Shown one piece after another: positions 19,688 through 29,189 of a stretch of DNA of 64,000 nucleotides; positions within the stretch are counted from its first letter, which is position 1; each line of letters begins with the position of its first letter. This stretch comes from Acinetobacter albensis (GTDB lineage Bacteria > Pseudomonadota > Gammaproteobacteria > Pseudomonadales > Moraxellaceae): positions 1 through 64,000 of the forward strand of contig NZ_FMBK01000004.1 of the NCBI RefSeq assembly GCF_900095025.1. Direction: 5' to 3'. The notes beneath the pieces were generated by a model. That model was not told the DNA's origin. It saw only the letters and a program-made list of their open reading frames with translations, and ran no database searches. The translations under genes and the position numbers were made by a program.

Positions 19688-20329
19688 TTAGGCTTGAACA
19701 AAAGTTTTCCAGACAAAATCTTGAGTTTTACCTTGCAAAGTCATACTCAACTGATCCCCTGCTTTTAATGCTGCTACACCTGCAGGCGTACCTGTCATTA
19801 CCACATCACCTGGTTCTAGGGTAAAAACCTGATTAATATTGACCAGTAATGTGGCAATATCAAAAATAAGAAAAGCTGTATCTCCTGCTTGACGCAACTC
19901 ACCATTTACATGAAAACTATATTGAGCGTTGTGCCAGTCTTTAATTTCTGAAACATCAATCCAGTCTGCCAAAACACAAGAACCATCAAAGGCTTTTGCA
20001 CGTTCCCAAGGCTCACCTTTCTGTTTCAAATCATTTTGTAAATCACGTAAAGTTAAATCTAACCCCAGCGTCACAGCGCCTACAGCCTGTAAAACTTTAG
20101 CTGGATCGGTTTCGGCTTTTAAGGTTCGATCAATGCGTAAGCTTAATTCACACTCATAATGGCAACTGCCCCATGCAGAATTCCACGAAATCCCTTGTTC
20201 CAAAGGAATTAAGCTGCTGGGTGGCTTTATAAACAAAACTGGACGATCAGGAATGGCATTGCCTAATTCTTTAGCATGGTCTGCATAACTACGACCGACA
20301 CAGATAATTTTTGATGGACGTGTACTCAT
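19688..20329 (-). CDS. fumarylacetoacetate hydrolase family protein
   Basis: A 213-residue single-domain FAH-fold protein similar to E. coli YcgM. It should hydrolyse or decarboxylate a beta-diketo acid with Mg2+. Motifs: IICVGRSYADHAKELG at the N-terminus, metal ligands in HYECEL, GLDLTLRDLQ with GEPWERAKAFDGS, and GDVVMTGTPAGV near the C-terminus. AAGGAAGATC precedes the ATG. The actual substrate is not shown by context; oxaloacetate decarboxylase-type activity is known in relatives. Confidence 0.88.
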   Translation of the reverse strand: MSTRPSKIICVGRSYADHAKELGNAIPDRPVLFIKPPSSLIPLEQGISWNSAWGSCHYECELSLRIDRTLKAETDPAKVLQAVGAVTLGLDLTLRDLQNDLKQKGEPWERAKAFDGSCVLADWIDVSEIKDWHNAQYSFHVNGELRQAGDTAFLIFDIATLLVNINQVFTLEPGDVVMTGTPAGVAALKAGDQLSMTLQGKTQDFVWKTFVQA

Positions 20330-20385
20330 GATCTTCCTTTATATTTCATTTCTACGCGATTAAAAAACTGAGTTCTTAAAAAAAC

Positions 20386-20883
20386 TTACTGCTTAAATGT
20401 ATGTTCAAATAATGTCTGATCGGCTGATTGCTCAAAAGCACGTTTAGGCACAATAATCACAGTCCGATTTTTAAGCTCAAGCATATAGGTTAATTTACCC
20501 ATGGCAAATTTTTGCACTTCGCTATAATTAAACGCTTGTTTGCGACCATTCGCAAAAATCTCAGCATGATCTTGAAATAATTCAATCCCTTGCTCACTCT
20601 TACCAAACTGATATTTGACAAATTGTCGTTTAAACATCATTGGTAAAAACCAATAACGCATGATCATTTGCATGATTAAGAAAAAAGCCCCCAATGCCAC
20701 GTAATAGCGCCCGACACCACTAAAACCGAGCATAAAGCCCCAAACCATAATGGCTATACTCACCAACGGCGTAATAAAACGTGTGATTTGTTTTTTACCA
20801 AAAGTTGCAAGTGCAAAACCATCCTGAGATTCTTCTAAATTCAGGAAATATCGTAAAGACAAGGCAGGCTGATTTTCTGACAT
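20386..20883 (-). CDS. YcxB-like membrane protein
   Basis: A protein of about 165 residues with two adjacent membrane segments in the middle (FITPLVSIAIMVWGFMLGF and YVALGAFFLIMQMIM) and a C-terminal soluble domain ending in TYMLELKNRTVIIVPKRAF, the pattern of YcxB-type C-terminal domains. Function unknown. I chose ATG 20883 (MSENQPALSL); ATG 20901 would add six residues. It lies about 56 bp upstream of the FAH-family gene on the same strand and may be cotranscribed with it. Confidence 0.72.
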   Translation of the reverse strand: MSENQPALSLRYFLNLEESQDGFALATFGKKQITRFITPLVSIAIMVWGFMLGFSGVGRYYVALGAFFLIMQMIMRYWFLPMMFKRQFVKYQFGKSEQGIELFQDHAEIFANGRKQAFNYSEVQKFAMGKLTYMLELKNRTVIIVPKRAFEQSADQTLFEHTFKQ

Positions 20884-21052
20884 AATTCCATCATCAAACA
20901 TGTATAAATATTAAGGCAAGATATTACACTGAATTTCCATATTTCCTTATTTTTTCATGTTTAGAATTACACAAGCCTACTTTTTAATCGGCTTAAAAAG
21001 CGTTAAAACAGCATAGAAATAATTAAAACAGCGATAAACAGGATGTTGTTCT

Positions 21053-22354
21053 ATGCGCACGATTCAGTTTATAGCCCTATTTTTAGGCTGTATATTCAGC
21101 AGTTATTCTTGGGCAAAATTAATCCCTTGGGATGCACAAGTCCCCAGCAGTCTAAAGAGTTTTAATAACGATCCTCAACAGCTGGCCGCACTTACAGGTA
21201 ACGGTATTTTTATTTATGCCCATCCTCAACAAAGTTTTCAGCTGCCAACTTACCGCAACAATACCAAAATTGCTGCACAATTTTATAGTGCAGCTGTTGT
21301 CGTTCCTGTCGATGCACAATACATTGCAAAAACTCTGACGCATTACACTCATTATGTGAATGTATTCCCTACACTAAAATCGGCCAAAATTTTAGAACAG
21401 CAAGGCGATATTACCCAAGTAAAATACCAAGTACATATTCCCACGCCTATTCCCATTCTCAATTTTAAAGAAAATGTAGTAATGCAGCATCATTTAAACA
21501 ACAGTAGTATTTCAACCCTTGTTGTCGATGCACCCATTCCTTATGGGGCAGGTAAAATTGAATGGTTTGATCTGGGCAATCAACAGACTTTAGTGACCCT
21601 AACCCAATGGGGTGACCTAAACCATCCTCAAGGTTTTCTATTAAGTAAAATTTTGCAGGCTATTCCAGAGGCTAAATTGGGAATTCCTGCCAGTACCAAT
21701 GCTTTTCTACTCGAAGCATTACAACAAAAATTTAAAACACCCCGTTCCCCCGTGTTAAAAATGGGACAACTACCTGAACTGCACTTAAATTCTATTCAAA
21801 TACAAAAAATTACTGCCTTAAGTCAACGCTCACAGCAACCCGTTTCATTTATTTTTCCAACAGCCAAAGTGTCGTATTCACACGGTCTAGAGAATTTACG
21901 CTTTAGTCGCAGTTATCAGTATTTTGCGCAAGCTCCACAGCAGATGCAACGCTGGTTAGAGCCCACTTCTTTTCAGGTACTTTTTCCACGCCAAATTAAA
22001 AAGATGAATATTCAAAAATTTGATGCCAATACAATAGACGCTGATTACAAAATTTCAGTGGGCTTAGGCGTCATTAACATTCCTTTTGACTTCAAACTTC
22101 GTTTTAATCATTCTAACAATTTAGCCAACAGATTTTATGCAGTAGGCGGGGATTTAAAATTTATTCAAGGTGGTATGCAGCTTATTCCACAACATTCAGG
22201 AACCTTACTTCAAATCAGTAGTGCCATGAAAATTCATGATAAAGCGCCATTTTTGCTTCGCGCAATGCGAAGCCTGCCCTATCATGAGATGTTGCCTGCG
22301 ATTGGTGGAAATACAGTATTGGCACTCAAAATGAAACAGCAAGTGAAAGAATGA
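21053..22354 (+). CDS. hypothetical secreted protein, SRPBCC/START-like
   Basis: A 433-residue protein with an N-terminal signal peptide (cut after SYSWA). Residues from about 75 to 225 look like a START/SRPBCC domain: AAVVVPVDAQYIAKTL, then the FPTLKSAKIL and TLVTLTQWGDL strands. The second half (from about 280) repeats a similar beta-rich layout, with FDFKLRFNH near the end, and may be a second such domain. A lipid or hydrophobic ligand is an inference. The gene is monocistronic and its end faces the tRNA cluster. Confidence 0.62.
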   Translation: MRTIQFIALFLGCIFSSYSWAKLIPWDAQVPSSLKSFNNDPQQLAALTGNGIFIYAHPQQSFQLPTYRNNTKIAAQFYSAAVVVPVDAQYIAKTLTHYTHYVNVFPTLKSAKILEQQGDITQVKYQVHIPTPIPILNFKENVVMQHHLNNSSISTLVVDAPIPYGAGKIEWFDLGNQQTLVTLTQWGDLNHPQGFLLSKILQAIPEAKLGIPASTNAFLLEALQQKFKTPRSPVLKMGQLPELHLNSIQIQKITALSQRSQQPVSFIFPTAKVSYSHGLENLRFSRSYQYFAQAPQQMQRWLEPTSFQVLFPRQIKKMNIQKFDANTIDADYKISVGLGVINIPFDFKLRFNHSNNLANRFYAVGGDLKFIQGGMQLIPQHSGTLLQISSAMKIHDKAPFLLRAMRSLPYHEMLPAIGGNTVLALKMKQQVKE

Positions 22355-22396
22355 ATAAAATTATTGATCTCATTTTGATTCTAAAACTTAAATGAC

Positions 22397-22424
22397 AAAA
22401 AACCGCAACATGTGCGGTTTCTTT
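22397..22424 (-). terminator. terminator downstream of tRNA-Arg copy 1
   Basis: The stem AAACCGCA / TGCGGTTT has loop ACATG and is flanked by A6 and a T-rich tract. It can end the minus-strand tRNA transcript and also the plus-strand gene at 21053. A near-identical copy lies 346 bp away at 22740. Confidence 0.8.
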
Positions 22425-22450
22425 AATTTTACATCTTACGATGATCAAGT

Positions 22451-22527
22451 TGGTGCGCTCAGAGAGATTCGAACTCCCGACCCCTTAGTTCGTAGCCAAG
22501 TGCTCTATCCAGCTGAGCTATGAGCGC
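22451..22527 (-). tRNA. tRNA-Arg(ACG), copy 1
   Basis: 77 nt including an encoded CCA. The acceptor stem GCGCTCA pairs with TGAGCGC, the discriminator is A, the T-loop is TTCGAAT, and the anticodon loop CTACGAA gives anticodon ACG (read as ICG after deamination), decoding CGU, CGC and CGA. First of three nearly identical genes in tandem. Confidence 0.96.
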
Positions 22528-22739
22528 GACGTCTTGATGAGCTGCATTATACGCGTTTTTAACATCCTGTTAAGTGCTTTTTCACCAAACTGAAATCAAA
22601 TGGACAGTTATTGGGCAAAACGATTTTTTAAAGTAGATTTAGAGTAATACACTATTAAAATCGACCAAACTTGATTAGCCTTCAGATCTTCTAAAAGCTG
22701 ATGATTTAAAAAATAATTTCTCTAATAAATTTTAGACAC

Positions 22740-22768
22740 AAAAAAACCGCAATAGATGCGGTTTCTTT
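22740..22768 (-). terminator. terminator downstream of tRNA-Arg copy 2
   Basis: The stem AAACCGCA / TGCGGTTT has an ATAGA loop, with A7 before it and a T-rich tract after. It is the duplicate of the hairpin at 22397. Confidence 0.8.
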
Positions 22769-22796
22769 AACTTTACATCTTTCGATGTGTTCAAGT

Positions 22797-22873
22797 TGGT
22801 GCGCTCAGAGAGATTCGAACTCCCGACCCCTTAGTTCGTAGCCAAGTGCTCTATCCAGCTGAGCTATGAGCGC
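22797..22873 (-). tRNA. tRNA-Arg(ACG), copy 2
   Basis: 77 nt with encoded CCA, identical by eye to copy 1 in stems and anticodon loop (ACG). It lies exactly 346 bp from copy 1. Confidence 0.96.
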
Positions 22874-22953
22874 GTACTTGAGTTGTCTTTCGACATCGTT
22901 ACTATTTTAACATCATTCAATTGAATAATAAAAAATTACACGTTTAACTTGAT

Positions 22954-23030
22954 TGGTGCGCTCAGAGAGATTCGAACTCCCGACCCCTTAGTTCGTAGCC
23001 AAGTGCTCTATCCAGCTGAGCTATGAGCGC
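22954..23030 (-). tRNA. tRNA-Arg(ACG), copy 3
   Basis: 77 nt with encoded CCA and the same body and anticodon (ACG) as copies 1 and 2. It is separated from copy 2 by about 80 bp with no terminator, so copies 2 and 3 are probably on one transcript with tRNA-Ser. Confidence 0.96.
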
Positions 23031-23045
23031 ATTTCAAGTTATTCG

Positions 23046-23137
23046 TGGCGGTGAGGGAGGGATTCGAACCCTCGGTGGGCTTTAAGACCCACGCTCCCTT
23101 AGCAGGGGAGTACCTTCAGCCACTCGGCCACCTCACC
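23046..23137 (-). tRNA. tRNA-Ser(GCT)
   Basis: 92 nt with the long variable arm of a class II tRNA. The acceptor GGTGAGG pairs with CCTCACC, the discriminator is G, CCA is encoded, and the anticodon loop CTGCTAA gives GCT, decoding AGC and AGU. It is the promoter-proximal gene of the minus-strand tRNA cluster, 15 bp upstream of tRNA-Arg copy 3. Confidence 0.96.
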
Positions 23138-23402
23138 GTAACGAGCCGCCATAATACAAACTAAACTCTCATTCTTCAAGTCACATTTCAAAAAATTCTG
23201 ATATTTTTGATCAATCAACTACTTTTTAAACGATTTTGGCGTAATGTGAGCTACTTTTCTGCTCTTCAATCATATTTCAGCTTTTGAAATAGCACATCGC
23301 ACGCTAAAATCGAAGCTTAAAACACAATAATGCAATCATTTACGTGCAGTATCACGCTGCATGACTTATGCTAATCCTATCTTCTGACATGAAGCCAAAG
23401 AC

Positions 23403-25820
23403 ATGATGAAAAATTGGGTCGATCCTGAAGCTAAAGCTGAAGCTGAGCGTTATGACAATCCTATTCCAAGCCGTATTCTAATTTCAGAAACGATTGAAAA
23501 ATTACAAGCACCACAATCTCATGCCGATTTAGTCGAGCAGTTCAATCTTGCAGATGAAAAAAGTATAGAAGCTTTGAGCCATCGATTAAGTGCAATGGTA
23601 CGCGATGGCCAATTAATGAAAGATGGAATAAAGTTCCAACTTGCAACCAGCCAACCGATCCATGAAGCAACCGTCTACATTAATGCAAAAGGTTTAGGTA
23701 CTGCAAAAATTGCCAATCATGATGACGTGCTATTGGCTGAGCGAGAACTGCGTTTGGTGTTCAATGGTGACCGCGTTAAAGTGCGACAAACCTCTGTAGA
23801 TCGAAAAGGTAAAGCGTGGGGATTTATTACTGAAGTCCTGCAACACCGTGTGAAACAGATTATTGGTAAAGTGTCCATTTATGATGGTGAGTATTTTATT
23901 CAACCTGCCAGTCCAAATGCACATCAACCAATTACCCTAGAAAAAGAATTGATCCAGCACGCACAAGTCAAATTGGGTGATTCTGTTCGTGTCGCAATTG
24001 ATGATTACCCTACGCGTGAAGAATTACCCACAGGTCATATTGTTCAATCTATGGCGGACAAAGCTGATACTGAAATTATTATTCCGCAAACCATTTTAGA
24101 ATTTGGTTTGCCGTATGAGTTTCCAGAAGAAGTGATCCGTGACGCAGAACACTTTAAAGAGCCAAATGCTCAAGACCGTGAAGGTCGTATTGATTTACGT
24201 GATTTAGCCTTAGTCACTATTGACGGCGAAGATGCCCGTGATTTTGACGATGCCGTGTACGCAGAAAAGCGTCCTGGCGGTGGTTACCGTGTTGTGGTTG
24301 CAATTGCGGACGTGAGTCATTATGTACGTCCTGACAAACCTTTAGATGAGGAAGCCAAAGAGCGCGGCACTTCGGTGTATTTTCCGCATTTTGTTTTACC
24401 CATGTTGCCTGAGGCGCTTTCAAATGGATTGTGTTCGCTCAATCCACATTTAGATCGCCTGTGTATGGTCTGCGACTTAAATTTATCTCGTGCAGGTAAA
24501 GTCACAAGTTTCCAGTTTTATCCATCGGTGATGCATTCAAAAGCACGTTTAACCTACACCCAAGTGGCACAATATTTTGATGGCGATAGTGCAGCGATTC
24601 CAGAGGATCGTGACGTTCGTAAATCCATTAATACGTTGTTCCAACTTTATCAAGTCCTTAAAGGCTTACGTGCAGAACGTCATGCCATGGAATTCGAAAC
24701 TGTCGAAACCTATATGACTTTTGATGAACTGGGTGGCATTAAAGAAATTTTACCGCGTTCACGTAATGAAGCGCATAAACTGATTGAAGAATGTATGCTG
24801 CTGGCCAATGTAGCAGCAGCTGAATATGCCTTAGAAAATGACATCCCGATGTTGTATCGTGTACATGAACCACCTGAATTTTCACGCATTCAAAAAGTAC
24901 GTGAATATGTGAAGTTACTGGGTTTACCTTTCCCAGAACAACCCACGCAAAAAGATTACCAGATGGTCATTGAAGCAACGAAAGACCGTATTGATGCACC
25001 AAGTATTCATGCAGTCTTATTACGTTCCATGATGCAAGCCTATTACGGCGCAAACAATGCGGGACATTTTGGTTTGGCCTATGATGCCTACACCCACTTT
25101 ACTTCGCCTATTCGTCGTTACCCTGATTTGTTGTTGCACCGCGCAATTAAAGCACATTTAAAACAAAAGCCGTCCCCTCTTTCAGGAGCCGCTTTAGATG
25201 ATGCAGGTGAGCATTTTTCACAAACCGAGCGCCGTGCAGATGAAGCATCTCGTTCTGTCACCACTTGGCTAAAATGTCACTATATGCAACAGCATTTAGG
25301 TGAAGAATTTGTGGGCATGATCAGCGCAGTGGCTGAGTTTGGTTTGTTCGTGACACTTAAAGACTTATATGTCGATGGCATGATTCATGTGAGTCAATTG
25401 GGTGATGACTTCTTTGTTTATGATCAAGCCAGCCAAAGCTTAGTCGGACAAAATCGTGGACAAACTTTTAGTCTGGGTGATGAAGTCAAAATTAAAGTTG
25501 CTGCGGTAAATTTAGAAGATCGCAAAATAGATTTTGAATTATTGCAACAGTTGTCTCATGCTGGTCGTGCTATTCGTAGCCGAGCGCCGCGGGTTGTCAA
25601 AGCTTCAACTAAAGAAGAAGTGTTTAATCCTCGTGCTAAAGCGGTATTGAGTGAAAATGGTGAACAGCCGATTCGTAAGAAAAAGCCAAAAACCAAAGCC
25701 ACTTCTGCAGATAAAAAATCTTCAACCAAGTCTGATGGCAAAATTAAAGACAAAGATAAAGTGAAGAAAAAGTCCAAACCCAAAAAGAAAAAATCCAATG
25801 CTAAAATAAAGCAGGATTAA
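23403..25820 (+). CDS. rnr: ribonuclease R
   Basis: A processive 3'-5' exoribonuclease that degrades structured RNA and takes part in rRNA quality control. The 805-residue protein has an N-terminal helix-turn-helix and cold-shock-like region, the RNB catalytic domain from about 255 with the metal-binding aspartates in DGEDARDFDDAV, an S1 domain near 630-715 (MISAVAEFGLFVTLKDLYVDG), and a Lys-rich tail over the last 60 residues, as usual for RNase R. ATG 23403 or the next codon could start; neither has a strong ribosome binding site. It has its own terminator. Confidence 0.96.
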   Translation: MMKNWVDPEAKAEAERYDNPIPSRILISETIEKLQAPQSHADLVEQFNLADEKSIEALSHRLSAMVRDGQLMKDGIKFQLATSQPIHEATVYINAKGLGTAKIANHDDVLLAERELRLVFNGDRVKVRQTSVDRKGKAWGFITEVLQHRVKQIIGKVSIYDGEYFIQPASPNAHQPITLEKELIQHAQVKLGDSVRVAIDDYPTREELPTGHIVQSMADKADTEIIIPQTILEFGLPYEFPEEVIRDAEHFKEPNAQDREGRIDLRDLALVTIDGEDARDFDDAVYAEKRPGGGYRVVVAIADVSHYVRPDKPLDEEAKERGTSVYFPHFVLPMLPEALSNGLCSLNPHLDRLCMVCDLNLSRAGKVTSFQFYPSVMHSKARLTYTQVAQYFDGDSAAIPEDRDVRKSINTLFQLYQVLKGLRAERHAMEFETVETYMTFDELGGIKEILPRSRNEAHKLIEECMLLANVAAAEYALENDIPMLYRVHEPPEFSRIQKVREYVKLLGLPFPEQPTQKDYQMVIEATKDRIDAPSIHAVLLRSMMQAYYGANNAGHFGLAYDAYTHFTSPIRRYPDLLLHRAIKAHLKQKPSPLSGAALDDAGEHFSQTERRADEASRSVTTWLKCHYMQQHLGEEFVGMISAVAEFGLFVTLKDLYVDGMIHVSQLGDDFFVYDQASQSLVGQNRGQTFSLGDEVKIKVAAVNLEDRKIDFELLQQLSHAGRAIRSRAPRVVKASTKEEVFNPRAKAVLSENGEQPIRKKKPKTKATSADKKSSTKSDGKIKDKDKVKKKSKPKKKKSNAKIKQD

Positions 25821-25828
25821 TGTCGAAA

Positions 25829-25858
25829 TAAAATGAGAGCTTCGGCTCTCATTTTTTT
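25829..25858 (+). terminator. terminator of rnr
   Basis: AAATGAGAGC / GCTCTCATTT closes on a TTCG tetraloop and is followed by T-rich sequence. A textbook intrinsic terminator, 10 bp after the rnr stop. Confidence 0.95.
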
Positions 25859-25970
25859 CAATTGTTCATATATGTTGCTATTTACAGACTAAAACCAATA
25901 TAAACCTTGATTTTCTGAAGTCTAAGCCCTACATCTACTATTAAGTTTATCAATGTTATGGCGTATAGAA

Positions 25971-28010
25971 ATGACTTTAGACAAGGCCACTTTGCCTGTT
26001 CCTCAATTTGATCAAATTCAACTTGCCGATTTAAAACAACAAATTGAACAATCTCTTCAACAAGGATTAAATTTTTTAAATAATTTAACAGAAGTTCCTG
26101 AAAATATTCAGGCACAGCTTTTAGTCTTAGAACAAGTAGACACTCTCGAAAATAATCTGAGTGAAGTTTGGGGTATTCTCTCTCATCTTAATGCCGTGAT
26201 GAACAATACAGAAACCCGTGAAGTCTACCAGTCTCTCCTCCCTGCTTTGAGTGAGTACTATACCGAATTGGGTCAACACACGGTGTTGTACCAAACTTTT
26301 CAACATGTCCATGATGTGGCTTTATTTGATACCTTGCCGGTTGCACAGCAAAGTGCGATTAAACTTGCACTGCGTGATTTCAAGTTATCGGGTGTGGCTC
26401 TAGAGGGAAATGCAAAAAAACGTTATGCAGAGATTTCTGCGCGTTTGTCTCAGCTTGCATCTGATTTTTCCAATCATGTGCTTGATGCGACTCAAGCTTA
26501 TTTTAAGCCGTTGGCTGAAGCACAATTGCAAGGTCTGCCGCCCAGTAGTATCGAACTGTTAAAACAATATGGACAACAACGTGAACTTGAACAAGCCGTT
26601 GCAACTTTAGATATTCCTGCCTATCTTGCGATTATGACCTATGCAGATGATCGCGACTTGCGTGAAGAACTGTATAAAGCATATACCACACGTGCCTCGG
26701 ATCAATCAGAACATTTAGAATTTGATAATACTTCCGTGATGGAAGAAATTTTAAGTCTTCGTCATGAAATGGCACAACTCTTAGGCTTTAGTCATTACGC
26801 TGAGTTTTCATTGGCCAGTAAAATGGCACCGAATGTCGAAGCAGTCAATCAATTCTTAATTGAGCTTGCAGAACATGCACGCGCTCCTGCTACACAAGAA
26901 ATTGCCGAACTCCATGCCATTGCATCGCAAGATGGCGTTAGCGATTTACAACCTTGGGATACTGGATATTATTCTGAAAAACTCAAAGTTCAACAATTTA
27001 ATTTATCCCAAGAATCATTAAAACCGTATTTCCCTGCACCTAAAATTTTGCAAGGCTTATTCAGTATTGTAAACCGTTTATACGGGATCAATATCGTCGA
27101 ACGTAAAGCACCCGTTTGGCATCCTGATGCGCGTTATTTTGAACTTGAAGAGCAAGGCATTGTATTAGGCGGTTTCTATTTCGACCTATTCGCAAGAAGT
27201 GGTAAACGTGGTGGTGCATGGATGAGTGGTTTCCGTTCTCGTATGCAAACGGGAAATGGCATACAAAAACCCATTTGCTATATGGTCTGCAATTTCACTC
27301 CCGCGGTAGGAACACAGCCTGCATTGCTCACACATGATGAGGTCAATACTTTATTTCATGAATTTGGTCATGGTTTACATCATATGTTGACCGAGGTCGA
27401 TCAAATTTCAGTGGCGGGTACACATGGTGTAGCTTGGGATGCAGTTGAATTGCCAAGTCAGTTTATGGAATTTTGGACATGGGATCATGATAGTCTTGAT
27501 CTGCTGAGTGAGCACATCGAAACCCAGCAACATTTACCACAAGATTTACTCAAGGCTTTATTGGACGCCCGCTTCTTTCAGTCTGGAATGCAAACTTTAC
27601 GTCAAATTGAGTTTGCCTTATTCGACTTGTCTATTCACAAGCACCGTTCTGCTTTAAATGCCGAACAGGTACAGACCACCTTGAATGAGATCCGTCAGAA
27701 ATATGCCCTTGCTCCAACTGCGCCTTATAACCGTTTCCAACATAGCTTTAGCCATATTTTTGCGGGTGGTTATGCGGCGGGTTACTATTCTTACAAGTGG
27801 GCAGAGGTCTTGGCCAGTGATGCTTTTGATCGTTTCGAAGAGGAAGGTGTTTTTAACACACAAACCGGAAAAGAGTTTCGTCAATTTATTCTAGCAGTTG
27901 GCGGAAAAGATACAGCACTTGATGCATTTATCAATTTCAGAGGACGAGAACCAAAAATAGATGCGTTATTACGTCATCAAGGTTGGACGAACCCCTCTAA
28001 AAACCCTTAA
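25971..28010 (+). CDS. prlC: oligopeptidase A (M3 metallopeptidase)
   Basis: A cytosolic zinc oligopeptidase that degrades peptides, including signal peptides, about 680 residues. The zinc motif HEFGH is within LFHEFGHGLHHML near residue 463, followed by the third ligand in the downstream VELPSQFMEFW region. I chose ATG 25971 (MTLDKATLPVPQF), which resembles family N-termini; ATG 25953 would add six residues. Neither start has a strong ribosome binding site. The next gene, yheV-like, follows 34 bp after the stop and is probably cotranscribed. Confidence 0.93.
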   Translation: MTLDKATLPVPQFDQIQLADLKQQIEQSLQQGLNFLNNLTEVPENIQAQLLVLEQVDTLENNLSEVWGILSHLNAVMNNTETREVYQSLLPALSEYYTELGQHTVLYQTFQHVHDVALFDTLPVAQQSAIKLALRDFKLSGVALEGNAKKRYAEISARLSQLASDFSNHVLDATQAYFKPLAEAQLQGLPPSSIELLKQYGQQRELEQAVATLDIPAYLAIMTYADDRDLREELYKAYTTRASDQSEHLEFDNTSVMEEILSLRHEMAQLLGFSHYAEFSLASKMAPNVEAVNQFLIELAEHARAPATQEIAELHAIASQDGVSDLQPWDTGYYSEKLKVQQFNLSQESLKPYFPAPKILQGLFSIVNRLYGINIVERKAPVWHPDARYFELEEQGIVLGGFYFDLFARSGKRGGAWMSGFRSRMQTGNGIQKPICYMVCNFTPAVGTQPALLTHDEVNTLFHEFGHGLHHMLTEVDQISVAGTHGVAWDAVELPSQFMEFWTWDHDSLDLLSEHIETQQHLPQDLLKALLDARFFQSGMQTLRQIEFALFDLSIHKHRSALNAEQVQTTLNEIRQKYALAPTAPYNRFQHSFSHIFAGGYAAGYYSYKWAEVLASDAFDRFEEEGVFNTQTGKEFRQFILAVGGKDTALDAFINFRGREPKIDALLRHQGWTNPSKNP

Positions 28011-28044
28011 AATAGGCGGCTTAATTGATCAGAAGGTAAGTCAG

Positions 28045-28260
28045 ATGACTATTAAACGTCGTTTCATTGCAGGTGCTAAGTGTCCTAAATGTGAAGCGTT
28101 AGATCGAGTGGTCATGCTTATCTCTGGTAATGATGAGTGGATTGAATGCATCGAATGTGGATATAGCGAAAATCGTCCGACCCATATTGATGAACCACAG
28201 CTACCAGAAATAGCGGATGAAGTTGGTGTCATTCAATTCAAACCTCGTCAGCCAAAATAA
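28045..28260 (+). CDS. yheV: YheV family putative zinc ribbon protein
   Basis: A 71-residue protein with two CxxC knuckles: AKCPKCE and IECIECGY. The N-terminus RRFIAGAKCP matches E. coli YheV (RKRFIAGAKCPACQA). Function unknown; a zinc-bound structural or nucleic-acid-linked role is plausible. I chose ATG 28045, with AAGG upstream. A frame open from 27961 would start inside prlC. Confidence 0.85.
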   Translation: MTIKRRFIAGAKCPKCEALDRVVMLISGNDEWIECIECGYSENRPTHIDEPQLPEIADEVGVIQFKPRQPK

Positions 28261-28275
28261 TAAAGGTTAAAATAA

Positions 28276-28686
28276 ATGACGTCAGATCAAAGAAATAGTC
28301 CTAAGCTTTTAATGGGCATTATTGGAGGCATGGTAGCCATTATTGTGCTTTTTTTTGCCTATCAATGGTTTATGAATTCATCAAGCGAAGTAACAACTGA
28401 ATCTGAAAGCATCAACTCTACCGTATCCACGCCAGTAAAACCAAGTGAACCTGTTCGCACTCTGGATGAAAAAACCATTCAACTGGTCGACGAAAGCATT
28501 TTGAAAACTGCTACTCCAAACGATCCAGCTTTAGCCAAAGAAGAAGTGGCAAAACTTGAAGATATTCAGACTCAATTACATGATCAAGAAAATATACTCA
28601 AAGCACAACATAATGATGCAGATCAGCTGATCACGCTAAAAGAAGAGCAAATTAAATTAATTGAAGCGCAATTGGTCCAAAAATAA
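28276..28686 (+). CDS. hypothetical single-pass membrane protein
   Basis: A 136-residue protein with one N-terminal membrane segment (MGIIGGMVAIIVLFFAYQWF, residues 13-32) and a periplasmic tail. The tail has a Ser/Thr-rich linker (about 35-60) and then a charged coiled coil (EEVAKLEDIQTQLHDQENIL, and LKEEQIKLIEAQL) to the end. I recognise no family. It follows yheV by 15 bp and is likely the last gene of the prlC transcript. Function unknown. Confidence 0.62.
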   Translation: MTSDQRNSPKLLMGIIGGMVAIIVLFFAYQWFMNSSSEVTTESESINSTVSTPVKPSEPVRTLDEKTIQLVDESILKTATPNDPALAKEEVAKLEDIQTQLHDQENILKAQHNDADQLITLKEEQIKLIEAQLVQK

Positions 28687-29189
28687 TCCGATGACTACCT
28701 TTAAGAGTACTAAAAATAGAAAGTCCTAAAAGTAAAATTTTCAAATCAATTTAGATGAATTTTATCCATTTTTTATTTAAAACACATTTAAATAGGCTCA
28801 ATTTCATTTATTTTTAATGTGTTTTTAGCTCTTCATCTGAAGTTTATTCAATAAATTTCTATGCTTCTATCATGATGTTAACTCATTAATAATCTATGAT
28901 TTTTTATTTTTCAATTTCTAGTTCATTTTTGCGAGATAAGAGCTTACTTCTCTCAAGCATGTTCTAAAAATAATCGTTATTTATCGAAGTTCGTGAGCTA
29001 AAACTTGATGCCATTAAATTGTCGTAAATGATGATTTAAAAGATAATATGCATAACTAAAAATCCTCACTTTAATTTTCACTTCTTTAAACCATATCTTT
29101 TTTCATCCTCATGCAGATTGAATACCAAAGATTCAAATAAAAAAAGCACCCCTTATTGGAGTGCTTTTTCTAAACTAGATTAAGGCTTA
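28687..29189. other. AT-rich intergenic region downstream of convergent genes
   Basis: A 503-bp region between the 28276 gene (plus) and the TRAP permease (minus). It is very AT-rich. I see no open frame with a ribosome binding site and no tRNA. Apart from the terminator at its right-hand end (29138-29171) I see nothing I can support. Confidence 0.6.
29138..29171 (-). terminator. terminator of the TRAP permease gene
   Basis: The stem AAAAAGCACCCC / GGAGTGCTTTTT has one mismatch and a short ATTA-type loop. On the minus strand it is followed by a T-run, 18 bp after the stop of the permease. Confidence 0.82.

Noticed and set aside
22451..23030. Repeated 77-base elements as a CRISPR array
   Set aside because: They are complete tRNA-Arg genes, with spacers of very different length and no repeat-spacer regularity.
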